Below are positions 1 through 9,441 of a stretch of 64,000 bases of DNA, in pieces. Both the position numbers and the translations under genes were made by a program. The stretch is from JAAFJT01 sp043772905. GTDB taxonomy: Bacteria > Bacteroidota > Bacteroidia > Chitinophagales > Saprospiraceae. The notes under the pieces are model-generated. The model did not search any database. It was not told where the DNA came from and saw nothing but the letters and a program-made list of their open reading frames with translations. Every line of letters begins with the position of its first letter. Position 1 is the stretch's first letter. The DNA is taken from assembly GCA_043772905.1 (NCBI GenBank), contig JAYVFS010000193.1, forward strand, positions 19,559 to 83,558, in the 5' to 3' direction.

Positions 1-53
1 TTCAACCAATGAATCAACAGAATATCTGTTTGGAAACGAAGTCAATAAAAAAG

Positions 54-88
54 AAAAGCGCATTTCCAACAAGAAATGCGCTTTTACT
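54..88 (-). terminator. Hairpin terminator after the FN3/T9SS gene
   Basis: Inverted repeat AAAAGCGCATTT / AAATGCGCTTTT with a short loop, T-rich on both sides, so it can act in both directions. It follows the stop of the - strand gene ending at 152. An 11-mer copy (97-108) lies 9 bases from it. Confidence 0.7.
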
Positions 89-151
89 TTTTATCGCCCC
101 CTCAGTATAATCGTCAAAAATGACCTTTAACTAAGAGATTTACACCTTTTT

Positions 152-3100
152 CTATTGTTTTTGCCACTTCTGCGTATCAACGACTTTACCGTTTGCGCGA
201 ATAACGACGAGGTAGATGCCTGTGTTGATGTTTGACAAATTATCCAAAGTCTGCATATAGTTACCCGCTTCTTGGTTGCCACCGTCGAAACGACTAACGA
301 TTTGTCCTTGTAAATTCATCAATTCAAGTTTAACATTGGCTTCATTTTCCAATTTATAAGCCACTTGAACAAAGTCGCTGCCTGGATTTGGATAGATGCC
401 AAACTCGCTGATATATTTTGTTTTGTCATTGAATTGAGTAGTAGCGGGTTCAATAGAAAGGCAACCCTTCGTTATGAAGGTCAGTGCTTCGCTTTCAGAT
501 AAACTTGTTGAACTGCAATTCCGCAAAACACGCCATTGATACGTTGTGCATTTGACTAAACCGGTAATGCGAACAGGGAAACTATTAGCTGTAACAGATG
601 TTAAAACAATTGAAGTCCAAACAGAAGTACCAGCTATACGATATTGTACAGTATAATATTGACCCGCAATAAAATTGAATTTTACAGCGACCTCTGTATT
701 GTTGATAACTTCAGAAGCCAAACCTATTGTTCTTTCACAAGTTGTTGGACAGCCAAGTGTCTCAAATGTGGCGGTAACGATTTCACTGACTGATGTAGTT
801 GAACACACTGATTTGATTTGTACTTTGTATTTTTTGCAAAGAGGTAAACCTGTTAGGGTGTAAGTATTGCCCGAAACAGCTGCATCACGTGTGAAACTAC
901 CGTCTTCACTAACTACTAAAAGTTTGAAGCTGGCTGCGACATTTGTTGCGCCTATCCACGAGATGACAGCCGATGCATCAGTGACAGATATTCTTACATC
1001 CCTCGGTGCCGCACAAACAGCGTCACAACCAGTCGTTTTGAATTTTTGTACTTCACTTTCAGATAAACTTGTTGCAGTACAATTTCTCAAAACACGCCAC
1101 TCATAATATGTGCATTTGAGCAAACCTGTGATACGAACAGGGAAATTGTTTGCTGTTACAGCCGATAAAACTTTCGAAGTCCAAGCAGCTGTGCCTGCAA
1201 CACGATATTGTACCGTATAGGATTGACCTGCAATGAAATTAAATTTTACAGCAACCTCTGTATCATTGATAATGTCAGAAGCCAAGCCTATTGTTCTTTC
1301 ACAAGTTGTTTGACAGCCAAGTGTCTCAAATTCAGCCGTTACGATTTCACTTACTGATGTAATTGAACACACTGTTTTGACTTGTACTTTGTATTTTTTA
1401 CAAAGTGCCAAACCTGTGAAAGTGAAAGTATTGCCTGTGACAGAAGCATCACGAGTGATAGTACCGTCTGCACTCACCAAAAGGAGTTTGTAATTGCCTA
1501 CAACATTCGCTGCGCCTGCCCAACCGACGACAGCCGTCTCACCTGTGACTGAAACGCGTACATCTCTCGGTGCTGTACAAACTGCGTCACAACCAGTCGT
1601 TTTGAATTTTTGAACTTCACTTTCAGATAAACTTGTTGCAGTACAATTTCTCAAAACACGCCATTCATAGTTTGTGCATTTGAGCAAACCTGTGATGCGA
1701 ACAGGAAAATTATTAGCTGTTACAGCCGATAAAACTTTCGAAGTCCAAGCAGCTGTACCTGCTACACGATATTGTACCGTATAGGATTGACCTGCAATGA
1801 AATTGAATTTTATGGATACTTCTGTATCATTCACTACTTCAGAACCTAAAACCGTTACTCTTTCACAATTTGTTGTACAGCCTCGTGTTTCAAATGTGGC
1901 GGTAACGATTTCACTTACTGATGTATTCGAACACACTGTTTTGACCTGTACTTTGTATTTTTTGCAAAGTGCCAAGCCTGTTATAGTGTAAGTATTGCCC
2001 GAAACAGCCGCTTCCCGCGTGAAACTACCGTCTTCACTAACCACCAACAGCTTGTAATTCGCTGCAACATTAGTTGCGCCTATCCAAGAGATGACAGCCG
2101 TCGCATCAGAAACCGATACTCTAATATCTCTCGGTACTGCACAAACAGCCGCACAACCTAAGGTTTTGAAACGCATAGGTACGCTCCAAACACTGCTTGA
2201 TGTTGTTGTACAATTCGCTTTCACACGATAAGCATACCATGAACAAGTCGCCAAACCTGTTAAACGATATGTGTTCTCACGAACACCTGCAACGGTGTGC
2301 CATTCTGTATCGTTTGGTCCCATCCATTGAATATCGTAGGAAATATTACCCGCAACAGCATCCCATTTCAAAGAAGCACCACCATCCGTTGCCACAACGC
2401 TCAAACGACTTGGCGCAAGGCAGCGAGGACACCCCTCAGTATGAACCGAAATATCGGCACTCCATTCGCTGTAAACAGCCGATGTGCTGGTCGCAGAACT
2501 GCAAATGCTGCGGACTTTAAATTTATAAGTTTTGCAACTTTCAACGTTTGCTAATCGCAAAGTATTTGTTGTTACTGTTACTGTTTGGGCTGGTGAATCG
2601 CCCGCAGTGTACATCACTTCATAAGCCCTTGCGCCTGTGGATGCCCAAACAACATAGGCATTGCTACGGTCTGACGCAACCACTGCACGCAGTTCACGCG
2701 GTGTGCTACAAGGTGCGACACAACCTGAAGTTTTGAACTTCGCAGATGTACTAAACTCACTCAATGCAGCATTTGTGCAACTTGATTTTACTCGAAACTC
2801 ATAGATATTACAAGGCAGTAAATCATTGATAATCAACGAGTTTGTTGTAGCTGTTTGGGTTTTCCAATCAGCACTGCTCGCAACTTTCCATTGAACAGTG
2901 TAAACAGAACCCGCTACGCCAGGCGACCAATTTAGTGAAGCCATCGTCTCGCGGGGGGCAGCAAAAAGTCCTGAAGGTGCTCGACAAGGCTCGACGCATC
3001 CTGTTGTGTGGAATTCCGAAGTCTTCCAATCACTCACTTCATTAGCTGAACAATTAGCACGTAGGCGAACCACGTAACATTGACATGAAGTAAGGTTGCG

Positions 3101-3358
3101 AATGATGTATTCGCCTTTATCACTGGTGCTTGTCCCCGTCGTCAAGTTATTGACAGTCGTCCAAGCAGTCACGCTACAAGAGCGATATTCGAGGGTATAA
3201 CTGGCTGCACCAGTGGCGTTCCAACTGATATTTGTAGATGTAGCATCTATGGAACGTGCAGCTATAGTAGCTGCACTACAAACAAGTTCTGGTGTATCTT
3301 GTGCAGATGCCATGAGACTTGAAAGCACTAAACAAAGAAAAAGTATGACTTTTTTCAT
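152..3358 (-). CDS. T9SS-exported protein with ten fibronectin type III modules
   Basis: Surface or extracellular protein without a visible enzymatic domain; adhesion or ligand binding is the likeliest role. Residues 1-20 are a Sec signal peptide ending in SLMASAQ. Ten FN3-like modules of about 95 residues follow, each opening with a Cys motif (CRAP, CSTP, CLAP, CAVP, CERT) and joined by GCxxxC linkers, so disulfides between linkers are plausible. The last ~80 residues are a type A T9SS sorting domain (IYPNPGSDFVQVAY near its start, GIYLVVI and VDTQKW near the end), meaning export across the outer membrane by type IX secretion. Modules 5-10 alternate two subtypes (CxxPRDxR and CERxxxL) and the copies are nearly identical, which points to recent duplication of a two-module unit. 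An 11-mer copy at 2432 encodes HTEG in a linker. Stands alone. Confidence 0.9.
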   Translation of the reverse strand: MKKVILFLCLVLSSLMASAQDTPELVCSAATIAARSIDATSTNISWNATGAASYTLEYRSCSVTAWTTVNNLTTGTSTSDKGEYIIRNLTSCQCYVVRLRANCSANEVSDWKTSEFHTTGCVEPCRAPSGLFAAPRETMASLNWSPGVAGSVYTVQWKVASSADWKTQTATTNSLIINDLLPCNIYEFRVKSSCTNAALSEFSTSAKFKTSGCVAPCSTPRELRAVVASDRSNAYVVWASTGARAYEVMYTAGDSPAQTVTVTTNTLRLANVESCKTYKFKVRSICSSATSTSAVYSEWSADISVHTEGCPRCLAPSRLSVVATDGGASLKWDAVAGNISYDIQWMGPNDTEWHTVAGVRENTYRLTGLATCSWYAYRVKANCTTTSSSVWSVPMRFKTLGCAAVCAVPRDIRVSVSDATAVISWIGATNVAANYKLLVVSEDGSFTREAAVSGNTYTITGLALCKKYKVQVKTVCSNTSVSEIVTATFETRGCTTNCERVTVLGSEVVNDTEVSIKFNFIAGQSYTVQYRVAGTAAWTSKVLSAVTANNFPVRITGLLKCTNYEWRVLRNCTATSLSESEVQKFKTTGCDAVCTAPRDVRVSVTGETAVVGWAGAANVVGNYKLLLVSADGTITRDASVTGNTFTFTGLALCKKYKVQVKTVCSITSVSEIVTAEFETLGCQTTCERTIGLASDIINDTEVAVKFNFIAGQSYTVQYRVAGTAAWTSKVLSAVTANNFPVRITGLLKCTYYEWRVLRNCTATSLSESEVQKFKTTGCDAVCAAPRDVRISVTDASAVISWIGATNVAASFKLLVVSEDGSFTRDAAVSGNTYTLTGLPLCKKYKVQIKSVCSTTSVSEIVTATFETLGCPTTCERTIGLASEVINNTEVAVKFNFIAGQYYTVQYRIAGTSVWTSIVLTSVTANSFPVRITGLVKCTTYQWRVLRNCSSTSLSESEALTFITKGCLSIEPATTQFNDKTKYISEFGIYPNPGSDFVQVAYKLENEANVKLELMNLQGQIVSRFDGGNQEAGNYMQTLDNLSNINTGIYLVVIRANGKVVDTQKWQKQ

Positions 3359-3851
3359 TTTAGAATTTGACTATTAATTAATATGGTTATTTATGTATCG
3401 TTTATTGAATGTAAGTTGTATTTAAGTATTGGGATAAATTAAATCAGTATCAAATATATTTTCATAAAGTATTGATTTTCAGTCAATAAATTTAAGTAAG
3501 GTTTGAAACTCACCCAAATGTTTACCAATTATTGTTGTCACTACACTTAAAAAATCAAAAAAAAGGCCTTAATACTGAGGGGGGTATTATCGAAAAAGGG
3601 AGTCATGAAAAAAGTGTTTTTTAAATTACTTTAGGTAGGTCTGTTCACGATGGACTTTGTTTGTTTAGGGCAACAAAATTATGCCCTTTTATACATATCT
3701 ACTTCAAGTTTTTTCACATTTATTTTCTTTTAATAGCCGCTAAATATAAAGAGCCAGTACTACCATTTTTCGCTGCTTACATTTTGATTTTTTTCAAAAT
3801 AAATAACATACTCCTTGTTAATGACATCTTTTTGATAAACAACTTTTAGGA
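3359..3851. other. Intergenic, no gene recognised
   Basis: A+T-rich gap between divergent genes. It holds one 11-mer copy at 3572, which here forms a small inverted repeat of its own (AATAC ... GTATT). A 62-codon open frame at 3661-3849 has a composition like random A+T-rich DNA and no start signal; I do not call it a gene. Confidence 0.6.
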
Positions 3852-3887
3852 TTTTGTATAAAAGGAATAGGTATTGACGTACATTTG
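3852..3887 (+). promoter_or_regulatory. Bacteroidota-type promoter of serA
   Basis: A -7 box TACATTTG at 3880-3887 matches TAnnTTTG, with TTTTG at 3852-3856 as the -33 element. The spacing of 23 bases is slightly long. It would start a transcript about 100 bases before serA. Confidence 0.5.
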
Positions 3888-3990
3888 CACCGTTTTTTGA
3901 TTGATTATTGAATTTTGCCTAATAATCAATCGAAAAACTGCCAATTTTTTATCACATTTATATTCTACATAAATCACAACACGACTTATT

Positions 3991-4944
3991 ATGGTAAAGA
4001 TTCTTGTAAACGACGGCATCGAAGCCGACGGTAAATTAATCCTCGAAGATGCAGGTTACGAAGTCAGCACGACAACAGTACCCCAAGAGGAACTAATGAA
4101 AGAGCTGCCCAATTACGATGTTATTATCGTCCGTTCGGCAACAAAAGTGCGTAAAGACCTTATTGATGCTTGTCCAAACCTTAAAATCATCGCACGTGGT
4201 GGTGTCGGTACAGACAATATTGATGTGGAGTACGCCCGTTCAAAAGGCATCGAAATCATCACAACGCCAGCAGCATCTTCTCAATCGGTTGCAGAATTGG
4301 CAATGGGACATATTTTCTCCCTAACCCGTTTTTTGCACCGTTCAAACCGTGAAATGGCGACAGGTGATTTCAAAAAACTCAAATCGGCTTATGCACAAGG
4401 CATTCAACTGAAAGGCAAAACTTTGGGTATCGTTGGTTTCGGTCGCATCGGACAGGAATTGGCGCGCATCGCTCTTGCTATCGGCATGGATGTTTTAGTA
4501 AGCGATCCTTTTATCAAAGAAACAGATTTGACGATTGGTTTGTACAATTCAAAAGACGTGAAATTGAGCATTCACCTCAGCTCATATCCATTGGCAGAGG
4601 TCTTGAAAAAAGCGGATTTCATCAGCCTTCACACCCCTGCCCTCGCAAGACCGCTTATCGGTGCAGAGGAAATGGCAATGATGAAAGACGGTGCTATCAT
4701 AATCAATTGCGCACGTGGTGGCGTTGTTGATGAAGATGCATTATTGGCAGCTTTGGAAAGCGGTAAAATCGGAGGTGCAGGTCTCGATGCATTTATAAAC
4801 GAGCCGAATCCACGTGCTGATTTACTGAACCACCCGCGTATTTCTGTTTCTCCACATATTGGTGCTGCAACTTTGGAAGCACAAGCGAATATCGGTTTGG
4901 AATTGGCGGATAAAATCATCGCTTTTTTCGGTGACGATAAGTAA
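3991..4944 (+). CDS. serA: D-3-phosphoglycerate dehydrogenase
   Basis: First step of serine synthesis: NAD-dependent oxidation of 3-phosphoglycerate to 3-phosphohydroxypyruvate in the cytosol. 317 residues, with the substrate-binding half split around a central Rossmann domain. Visible motifs are the substrate loop ARGGVGTDNID (~69), the dinucleotide loop GFGRIGQE (~149), the catalytic Arg in NCARGGVVDEDA (~240), and the Glu and His of the catalytic relay in NEPNPRAD and SPHIGA. It lacks the C-terminal ACT regulatory domain of long SerA proteins, as is common for the short forms in this phylum. No serB or serC lies nearby; the gene sits alone between its promoter and a terminator. Another D-2-hydroxyacid substrate cannot be excluded from sequence alone. 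Confidence 0.9.
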   Translation: MVKILVNDGIEADGKLILEDAGYEVSTTTVPQEELMKELPNYDVIIVRSATKVRKDLIDACPNLKIIARGGVGTDNIDVEYARSKGIEIITTPAASSQSVAELAMGHIFSLTRFLHRSNREMATGDFKKLKSAYAQGIQLKGKTLGIVGFGRIGQELARIALAIGMDVLVSDPFIKETDLTIGLYNSKDVKLSIHLSSYPLAEVLKKADFISLHTPALARPLIGAEEMAMMKDGAIIINCARGGVVDEDALLAALESGKIGGAGLDAFINEPNPRADLLNHPRISVSPHIGAATLEAQANIGLELADKIIAFFGDDK

Positions 4945-4985
4945 TTTTTGAATAAAATACTGAGGGGTATGCGACTCCAATAAAG

Positions 4986-5027
4986 AACAGCCGTTCTCAA
5001 ACTTCGATTCGAGAATGGCTGTTTTTT
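4986..5027 (+). terminator. Rho-independent terminator after serA
   Basis: Stem ACAGCCGTTCTC / GAGAATGGCTGT with one G-U pair, followed by TTTTTT. An 11-mer copy (4957-4967) lies between the serA stop codon and this hairpin. Confidence 0.85.
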
Positions 5028-5085
5028 GTGTAAACTTTTGAGTTTTTTGTACATTGCGCTTTTATTAAACAATTAGTATTGACAC

Positions 5086-6114
5086 ATGGATGTTTTCGAC
5101 ATAATTCTAACAAAAAAGCCCGATACAGCCCATCGCCAAGTTGAACACACCTTGAGCGTTAGTCAATCGTATGAACAAAAAAGTAAAAGAAAAATAGAAA
5201 AAAGTACAAAAAAAGCTGCCAAACCTTTTTTAAAATGGGCAGGTGGTAAAACGCAACTCATCAACGACATAAAAAAATCATTACCACAAGTAACGCACAA
5301 CAAATTTACGTATATCGAACCGTTTGTCGGCAGTGGCGCAGTGTTGTTTTGGATGTTGGACCATTTTCCAAATATCGAAAGAGCCGTCATCAATGACATC
5401 AATGAAGACTTGATAAATACCTACAAAACCATTGCTTCAAAGCCCCATGAATTGATTTCTATCCTTCAATACATTCAAGATGAATATTATGCCTTAGGCA
5501 ATAAAGAAGAAGAAAAGAGTCAATATTACTACCAAAAAAGAGAATTATTTAATACCCGCAATACAGAAAAAAGCACACAAGCGGCTTTGTTTATATTTTT
5601 AAACCGTACGTGTTTCAATGGTTTATACAGAGTCAATAAAAGCAATGGGTTCAATGTCCCCATGGGTTCTTATATCAAACCTATGATTTGCAACGAGCCC
5701 AATATATTAGCAGTGCATCAAGCATTACAAAAAGTGGACATCCTTTGTGGCGACTATGAAAAAACATTGTACAAAGCCGATGAAAATAGTTTTTTTTACT
5801 TCGACCCACCTTACAAAGCCCTTACTCAAACCTCGAATTTTAATTCCTATTCAGCAGACGTTTTTAATGATGATGAACAAATTAGATTGAGAAATTTTTG
5901 TTCAAAATTAGATGCGTTGGGTCATAAATGGATGTTGAGCAATTCAGATGTGAAAAATGTGAACGCCAACGATAATTTTTTCGATGACATCTATGCCGAA
6001 TTTGAAATTGCAAGGGTTAAAGCCAAAAGGAGTATCAATTCAAATCCTGAAAAAAGAGGCGAGTTAAGCGAACTTTTAATAACCAATTACCCTAACAGGC
6101 TGTTAATGATATGA
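5086..6114 (+). CDS. Dam-like DNA adenine methyltransferase (R-M locus, M1)
   Basis: Probably methylates adenine N6 in duplex DNA as the first methyltransferase of a type II restriction-modification locus. 342 residues, D12-class alpha-type: the AdoMet motif KPFLKWAGGKTQLI (~46-59) precedes the catalytic DPPY (240-243), and EPFVGSGAVLF (~82) and DIN (~105) complete the AdoMet pocket. The first 45 residues are a Lys-rich extension not needed for the fold. The family includes M.MboI-A, DpnM and Dam, all GATC enzymes, so GATC is the first guess for the target, but the target region cannot be read off the sequence. The stop overlaps the start of the next gene (ATGA), so the two are translationally coupled. 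No 11-mer copy occurs in the gene. Confidence 0.88.
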   Translation: MDVFDIILTKKPDTAHRQVEHTLSVSQSYEQKSKRKIEKSTKKAAKPFLKWAGGKTQLINDIKKSLPQVTHNKFTYIEPFVGSGAVLFWMLDHFPNIERAVINDINEDLINTYKTIASKPHELISILQYIQDEYYALGNKEEEKSQYYYQKRELFNTRNTEKSTQAALFIFLNRTCFNGLYRVNKSNGFNVPMGSYIKPMICNEPNILAVHQALQKVDILCGDYEKTLYKADENSFFYFDPPYKALTQTSNFNSYSADVFNDDEQIRLRNFCSKLDALGHKWMLSNSDVKNVNANDNFFDDIYAEFEIARVKAKRSINSNPEKRGELSELLITNYPNRLLMI

Positions 6115-6638
6115 TTTTTCAAGGAAAAGGCGGTGCAAATACGAAAACAGGTTTAGCATTTGAAGGCAAAACTGATTTGTCGGAGTTTTTAGCGAGTCAG
6201 AAAGGATACACTATTTTTGATGATAAAGTCTTTTTCGACCATGAAATCGTAGGCAGAATATTCAAAAAGCACAGCTTTTATCATTTTCTTGCAGACTTAG
6301 GGATTAATTGGAAAAAAATCATTTCTAAACAATTGCTGCCCGACGACGGTATTTTTGTACCCATTGCAAATACCTTGTTCATCATCGAATGTAAATTTCA
6401 ACAAGTATCGGGTTCAGTTGATGAAAAACTTCAGACCTGCGATTTTAAGCGGAAGCAATACCAAAAGTTGATGTCCAAAGCCAATATCGAAGTAGAATAC
6501 ATGTATTTGTTGAACGATTGGTTTAAAAAACCTGAATACAAAGACGTTTTGAAATACATTCACAGCGTGGGCTGTCATTATTTTTTTGAGTTTATACCTT
6601 TGTCAAAATTAGGTTTGCCTGATCCTGAAAGCGATTAA
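6111..6638 (+). CDS. Probable type II restriction endonuclease, PD-(D/E)XK fold
   Basis: Likely the nuclease partner of the two flanking methyltransferases. 175 residues. The candidate active site is PDDG (77-80) followed by IIECKFQQ with E93 and K95, the spacing expected of PD-x(n)-(D/E)xK; GSVDEK (101-106) follows. I do not recognise a closer family. The gene order methylase-nuclease-methylase resembles the MboI locus, but as I recall MboI and DpnII nucleases are about 100 residues longer, so either this belongs to another family or it is a shortened form. The start ATG lies inside the stop of the upstream methyltransferase. No sign of a frameshift; it ends cleanly before an 11-mer copy at 6651. 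Confidence 0.65.
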   Translation: MIFQGKGGANTKTGLAFEGKTDLSEFLASQKGYTIFDDKVFFDHEIVGRIFKKHSFYHFLADLGINWKKIISKQLLPDDGIFVPIANTLFIIECKFQQVSGSVDEKLQTCDFKRKQYQKLMSKANIEVEYMYLLNDWFKKPEYKDVLKYIHSVGCHYFFEFIPLSKLGLPDPESD

Positions 6639-6733
6639 TCCAGATTTTACCCCCCTCAGTATTTTATCGTTTTTTGTCCCATTTAAACGCCTTTTTCTAA
6701 AAATAAACATTTCCTCATTCGACATCTCAAATT

Positions 6734-7612
6734 GTGATTACACCTTTTTTCAAATCCATAGACAACAATTTTTATCTTCTTCAAGGGGATTCAACGGAGT
6801 TATTACCTCAAGTTGAACACAAGTTTGATATGGTATTTGCAGACCCACCTTATTTTCTTTCCAACAATGGCTTGTCAATCCAAAGTGGCGAAATTGTGAG
6901 TGTTAACAAGGGGAAATGGGATAAATCGCATGGATTTGAGCATAAAAACGACTTTAACAGAGCCTGGTTGTCTGCGGTTAGAGACCGAATGAAGGAGGAT
7001 GCGACGATTTGGATAAGCGGTACGATGCACAATATTTTTTCGATTGGTCAAATATTAACCGAGTTGAATTTTAAAATACTCAACATCATCACTTGGGAAA
7101 AAAGCAACCCACCGCCCAATTTTTCCTGCCGTTTTTTTACACATTCAACAGAACAGATCATTTGGGCGCGTAAAAATGAACGTGTGGCGCATTATTATAA
7201 CTATGATTTGATGAAGCAACTAAATGGCGACAAACAAATGAAAGATGTTTGGAAATTGCCCGCCATAGCACCATGGGAAAAGTCTTGTGGTAAACACCCC
7301 ACTCAAAAACCTTTATCCGTTTTAACCCGCACCATTTTAGCGTCAACAAAACCTGATACTTGGATATTGGACCCATTTGCGGGTAGCAGCACAACAGGTA
7401 TTGCCGCCAATTTGACGAATAGAAGGTTTCTCGGGATTGACCAAGAAGAAGATTTTTTGACCATCAGTCAAAATAGAAAGTTAGAAATAGAGCATAAGAA
7501 AACAGCTGATACTTTTAGGCAAAAAATTGGCGGTTTTAATGATAAACAAGAATTGGAACGTGTCTTACTGAATGAACTGAAAATGGGTGTCGGATCGGAA
7601 TTGAGGTTGTAG
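6734..7612 (+). CDS. Beta-class DNA adenine methyltransferase (R-M locus, M2)
   Basis: Second methyltransferase of the locus. 292 residues with DPPY near the N-terminus (37-40) and the AdoMet motif DPFAGSSTTG near the C-terminus (~213-222), the beta-class order found in DpnA, M.MboI-C and CcrM. In DpnII-type loci such a second enzyme also methylates single-stranded DNA and protects incoming transforming DNA, which would be relevant if this organism is naturally transformable. HPTQKPLSVL (~194) is the usual target-strand motif of this class. The start is GTG at 6734; no ATG occurs until well inside the conserved DPPY region, so GTG is needed. It is separated from the nuclease gene by 95 bases that include an 11-mer copy. 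Confidence 0.87.
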   Translation: MITPFFKSIDNNFYLLQGDSTELLPQVEHKFDMVFADPPYFLSNNGLSIQSGEIVSVNKGKWDKSHGFEHKNDFNRAWLSAVRDRMKEDATIWISGTMHNIFSIGQILTELNFKILNIITWEKSNPPPNFSCRFFTHSTEQIIWARKNERVAHYYNYDLMKQLNGDKQMKDVWKLPAIAPWEKSCGKHPTQKPLSVLTRTILASTKPDTWILDPFAGSSTTGIAANLTNRRFLGIDQEEDFLTISQNRKLEIEHKKTADTFRQKIGGFNDKQELERVLLNELKMGVGSELRL

Positions 7613-7625
7613 AAGTCCAACCACT

Positions 7626-8618
7626 TTAATCATTCCTTTTTACCCATTTATGCCAATTTTTACCCCATTGAATCGTCGGTTCTTCCACCCAATCATAAAA
7701 ATATTTTGAAAAAAGAAGACTAAAAGCAACGGCAACAATCACAGCCGTACCCATAAACCAACCATTGTCTTTTGCTATTTCGGCTGCGCCATCGAGTAAA
7801 AGCCAACCGGTGACGACGTGCGTTAAGTAAAACGAATAAGACGTTTTGCCTATAAATTTTGACCAATTCCACTCTTTATTGATAAAAAGTATAATGGCAC
7901 AAGGTATTGCTGTTGCCAAACAATGTTTCATATCGAAGCCTCGATAGTGCATCAACAACATAGCGGGTAGGATGATGGCTAATTCCTTTTCGTCAATGTA
8001 GCCTCGATAATATTGAAATAAAATATAACCCGCACCGAATGAAGCGACATGATAGGGCAGCCATTCATAAGGAAAATACCAATGTCCAAAGGCAAAAAGC
8101 GCATAAATTGGGTAACGAATCCACCACTCCCGACGATTGAACAAAGCAAAAAAGATGAGTAAAACAAGATAAAACTGCCAATCTATCGCTAATGTCCAAT
8201 AAATGCCACGCAACCATGGCTCGTGCATAATGGCATTGATATGAAAAATATGTAGAAAAAGATTGTAAAAATCCAATTCAATCCATCTATCGGCTTTGAC
8301 AAACCAAACGCTGGCATCTTTCATCAACATCAAAACGATACTTGCCCAATACGCGGGTTCAATACGAATGATGCGGCTGACAAATTGCCGACCAAATTGC
8401 CGAATGGTGTATCTTTTGAGCGACAACGAATAAGGGATGACCATACCTGAAATCACAAAAAACGCTTCGACACCTAAGTAACCGTGATGGAAAGAAATAC
8501 TGAGGGGGTGTGTCTTCGCTAGGAAAAAGTCAGTATAATGGTAAAAAGCGACCGTTAACGCAGCCAAACCGCGTAAAAGGTCAATAGAGTAAAAATGCTG
8601 TTTCTCTTGAATCGCCAC
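7626..8618 (-). CDS. Acyltransferase 3 family membrane protein (OafA-like)
   Basis: Integral inner-membrane acyltransferase that probably transfers acyl groups onto surface polysaccharide or another envelope glycan. 330 residues, about ten membrane segments. The N-terminal family signature is present: SIDLLRGLAALTVAFYH (~11-27) and GYLGVEAFFVISG (~46-58), followed by RRxxRIxPxY-like FVSRIIRIEPAYWAS (~81-95). GTG at 8618 is the only start in front of the signature. An 11-mer copy at 8497 is read antisense as HPLSIS in the loop just before the second signature. The gene converges on the R-M locus with only 13 bases between the stops. The acceptor cannot be told from the context. Confidence 0.85.
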   Translation of the reverse strand: MAIQEKQHFYSIDLLRGLAALTVAFYHYTDFFLAKTHPLSISFHHGYLGVEAFFVISGMVIPYSLSLKRYTIRQFGRQFVSRIIRIEPAYWASIVLMLMKDASVWFVKADRWIELDFYNLFLHIFHINAIMHEPWLRGIYWTLAIDWQFYLVLLIFFALFNRREWWIRYPIYALFAFGHWYFPYEWLPYHVASFGAGYILFQYYRGYIDEKELAIILPAMLLMHYRGFDMKHCLATAIPCAIILFINKEWNWSKFIGKTSYSFYLTHVVTGWLLLDGAAEIAKDNGWFMGTAVIVAVAFSLLFSKYFYDWVEEPTIQWGKNWHKWVKRND

Positions 8619-8792
8619 GTTGTTTTTCGTTTTTTTGCAAATTTAATTGACTGACACTAATTACACGCATTACACGAATTGATTTCTAATATTTAATTCG
8701 TATCCTTTGCGAAATAGGTGCTTTCAAACTCTTTTCCCTATTTTTTGTTTACTTTAAAATATTTTTCACAGTTCCTCGTCAATTAAACTACG

Positions 8793-9392
8793 ATGAAGTA
8801 CGCAACATTAACTATCGAATCACAATTGGCTGACTCGCAAAATCAGCAAATACAGGAGACCGTGCGCCGCGAAAGGCAACGGCTACTGGCTTTTATTCGT
8901 CAACGCATACCGCGTCAAGACGATGCAGAGGATATTTTGCAAGATGTTTTTTTTGAGTTTACAGAAATGTACCGACTCATGAAGCCCGTCGAGAAAATTG
9001 CTTCGTGGCTCTTCACAGTGGCACGCAACAAAATTACTGACCGCTATCGGAAGAAAAAACCGTTGTTGCTTGAAGATGTTTTTTCGTTCAATAGCGGTGG
9101 CGAAGATGAGCCTTACCTCATTGATGACTTGTTGCCCGCTGCAAATATTCACACCGCCGATGTCGAAATGATGCGTGAAACCATCATGGATGCGCTTACG
9201 GAAGCCCTTGATGAACTACCCGCTGAACAACGGGAGGTATTCATTGCGCATGAATTAGAAGATAAAAGTTTTAAAGAAATTGCTGCAGAAACGGGCGTAA
9301 CAATCAATACCCTACTCTCTCGCAAGCGTTATGCGGTACTTTTCCTACGTGAGCGTTTAAAATCAATCTACGAAGACTTAGTTAATAATTAG
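8793..9392 (+). CDS. RNA polymerase sigma-70 family factor (ECF-like)
   Basis: Directs RNA polymerase to a specific promoter set. 199 residues. Region 2 is at about 30-95, with the core-binding helix DAEDILQDVFFEFTEMYRL and the -10 recognition helix SWLFTVARNKITDRYRKKKP. Region 4 lies at about 135-190, with the helix-turn-helix ELPAEQREVFIAHELEDKS and FKEIAAETGVTINTLLSRKR. There is no region 1 or 3, as in ECF sigmas. The next gene, 49 bases downstream, encodes a small membrane protein that is a candidate partner, possibly a regulator of the sigma factor, although it has no recognisable anti-sigma domain. Confidence 0.9.
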   Translation: MKYATLTIESQLADSQNQQIQETVRRERQRLLAFIRQRIPRQDDAEDILQDVFFEFTEMYRLMKPVEKIASWLFTVARNKITDRYRKKKPLLLEDVFSFNSGGEDEPYLIDDLLPAANIHTADVEMMRETIMDALTEALDELPAEQREVFIAHELEDKSFKEIAAETGVTINTLLSRKRYAVLFLRERLKSIYEDLVNN

Positions 9393-9441
9393 TTTTGAGT
9401 TTTGGGTTTGAATAAACCTAAAATCTAAAAATCTTAAAGAA

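Noticed and set aside
152..3358. Repeated blocks that could suggest a CRISPR array or satellite
   Set aside because: They are near-identical FN3 modules within one open frame; period ~285 bases and coding.
3661..3849. 62-codon open frame between the FN3 gene and serA
   Set aside because: Composition of random A+T-rich DNA, no start signal, no recognisable protein.
5086..7612. Three separate orphan genes instead of one R-M locus
   Set aside because: Coupled ATGA overlap, the same direction and the two complementary methyltransferase classes make a single locus more likely, despite the short nuclease.
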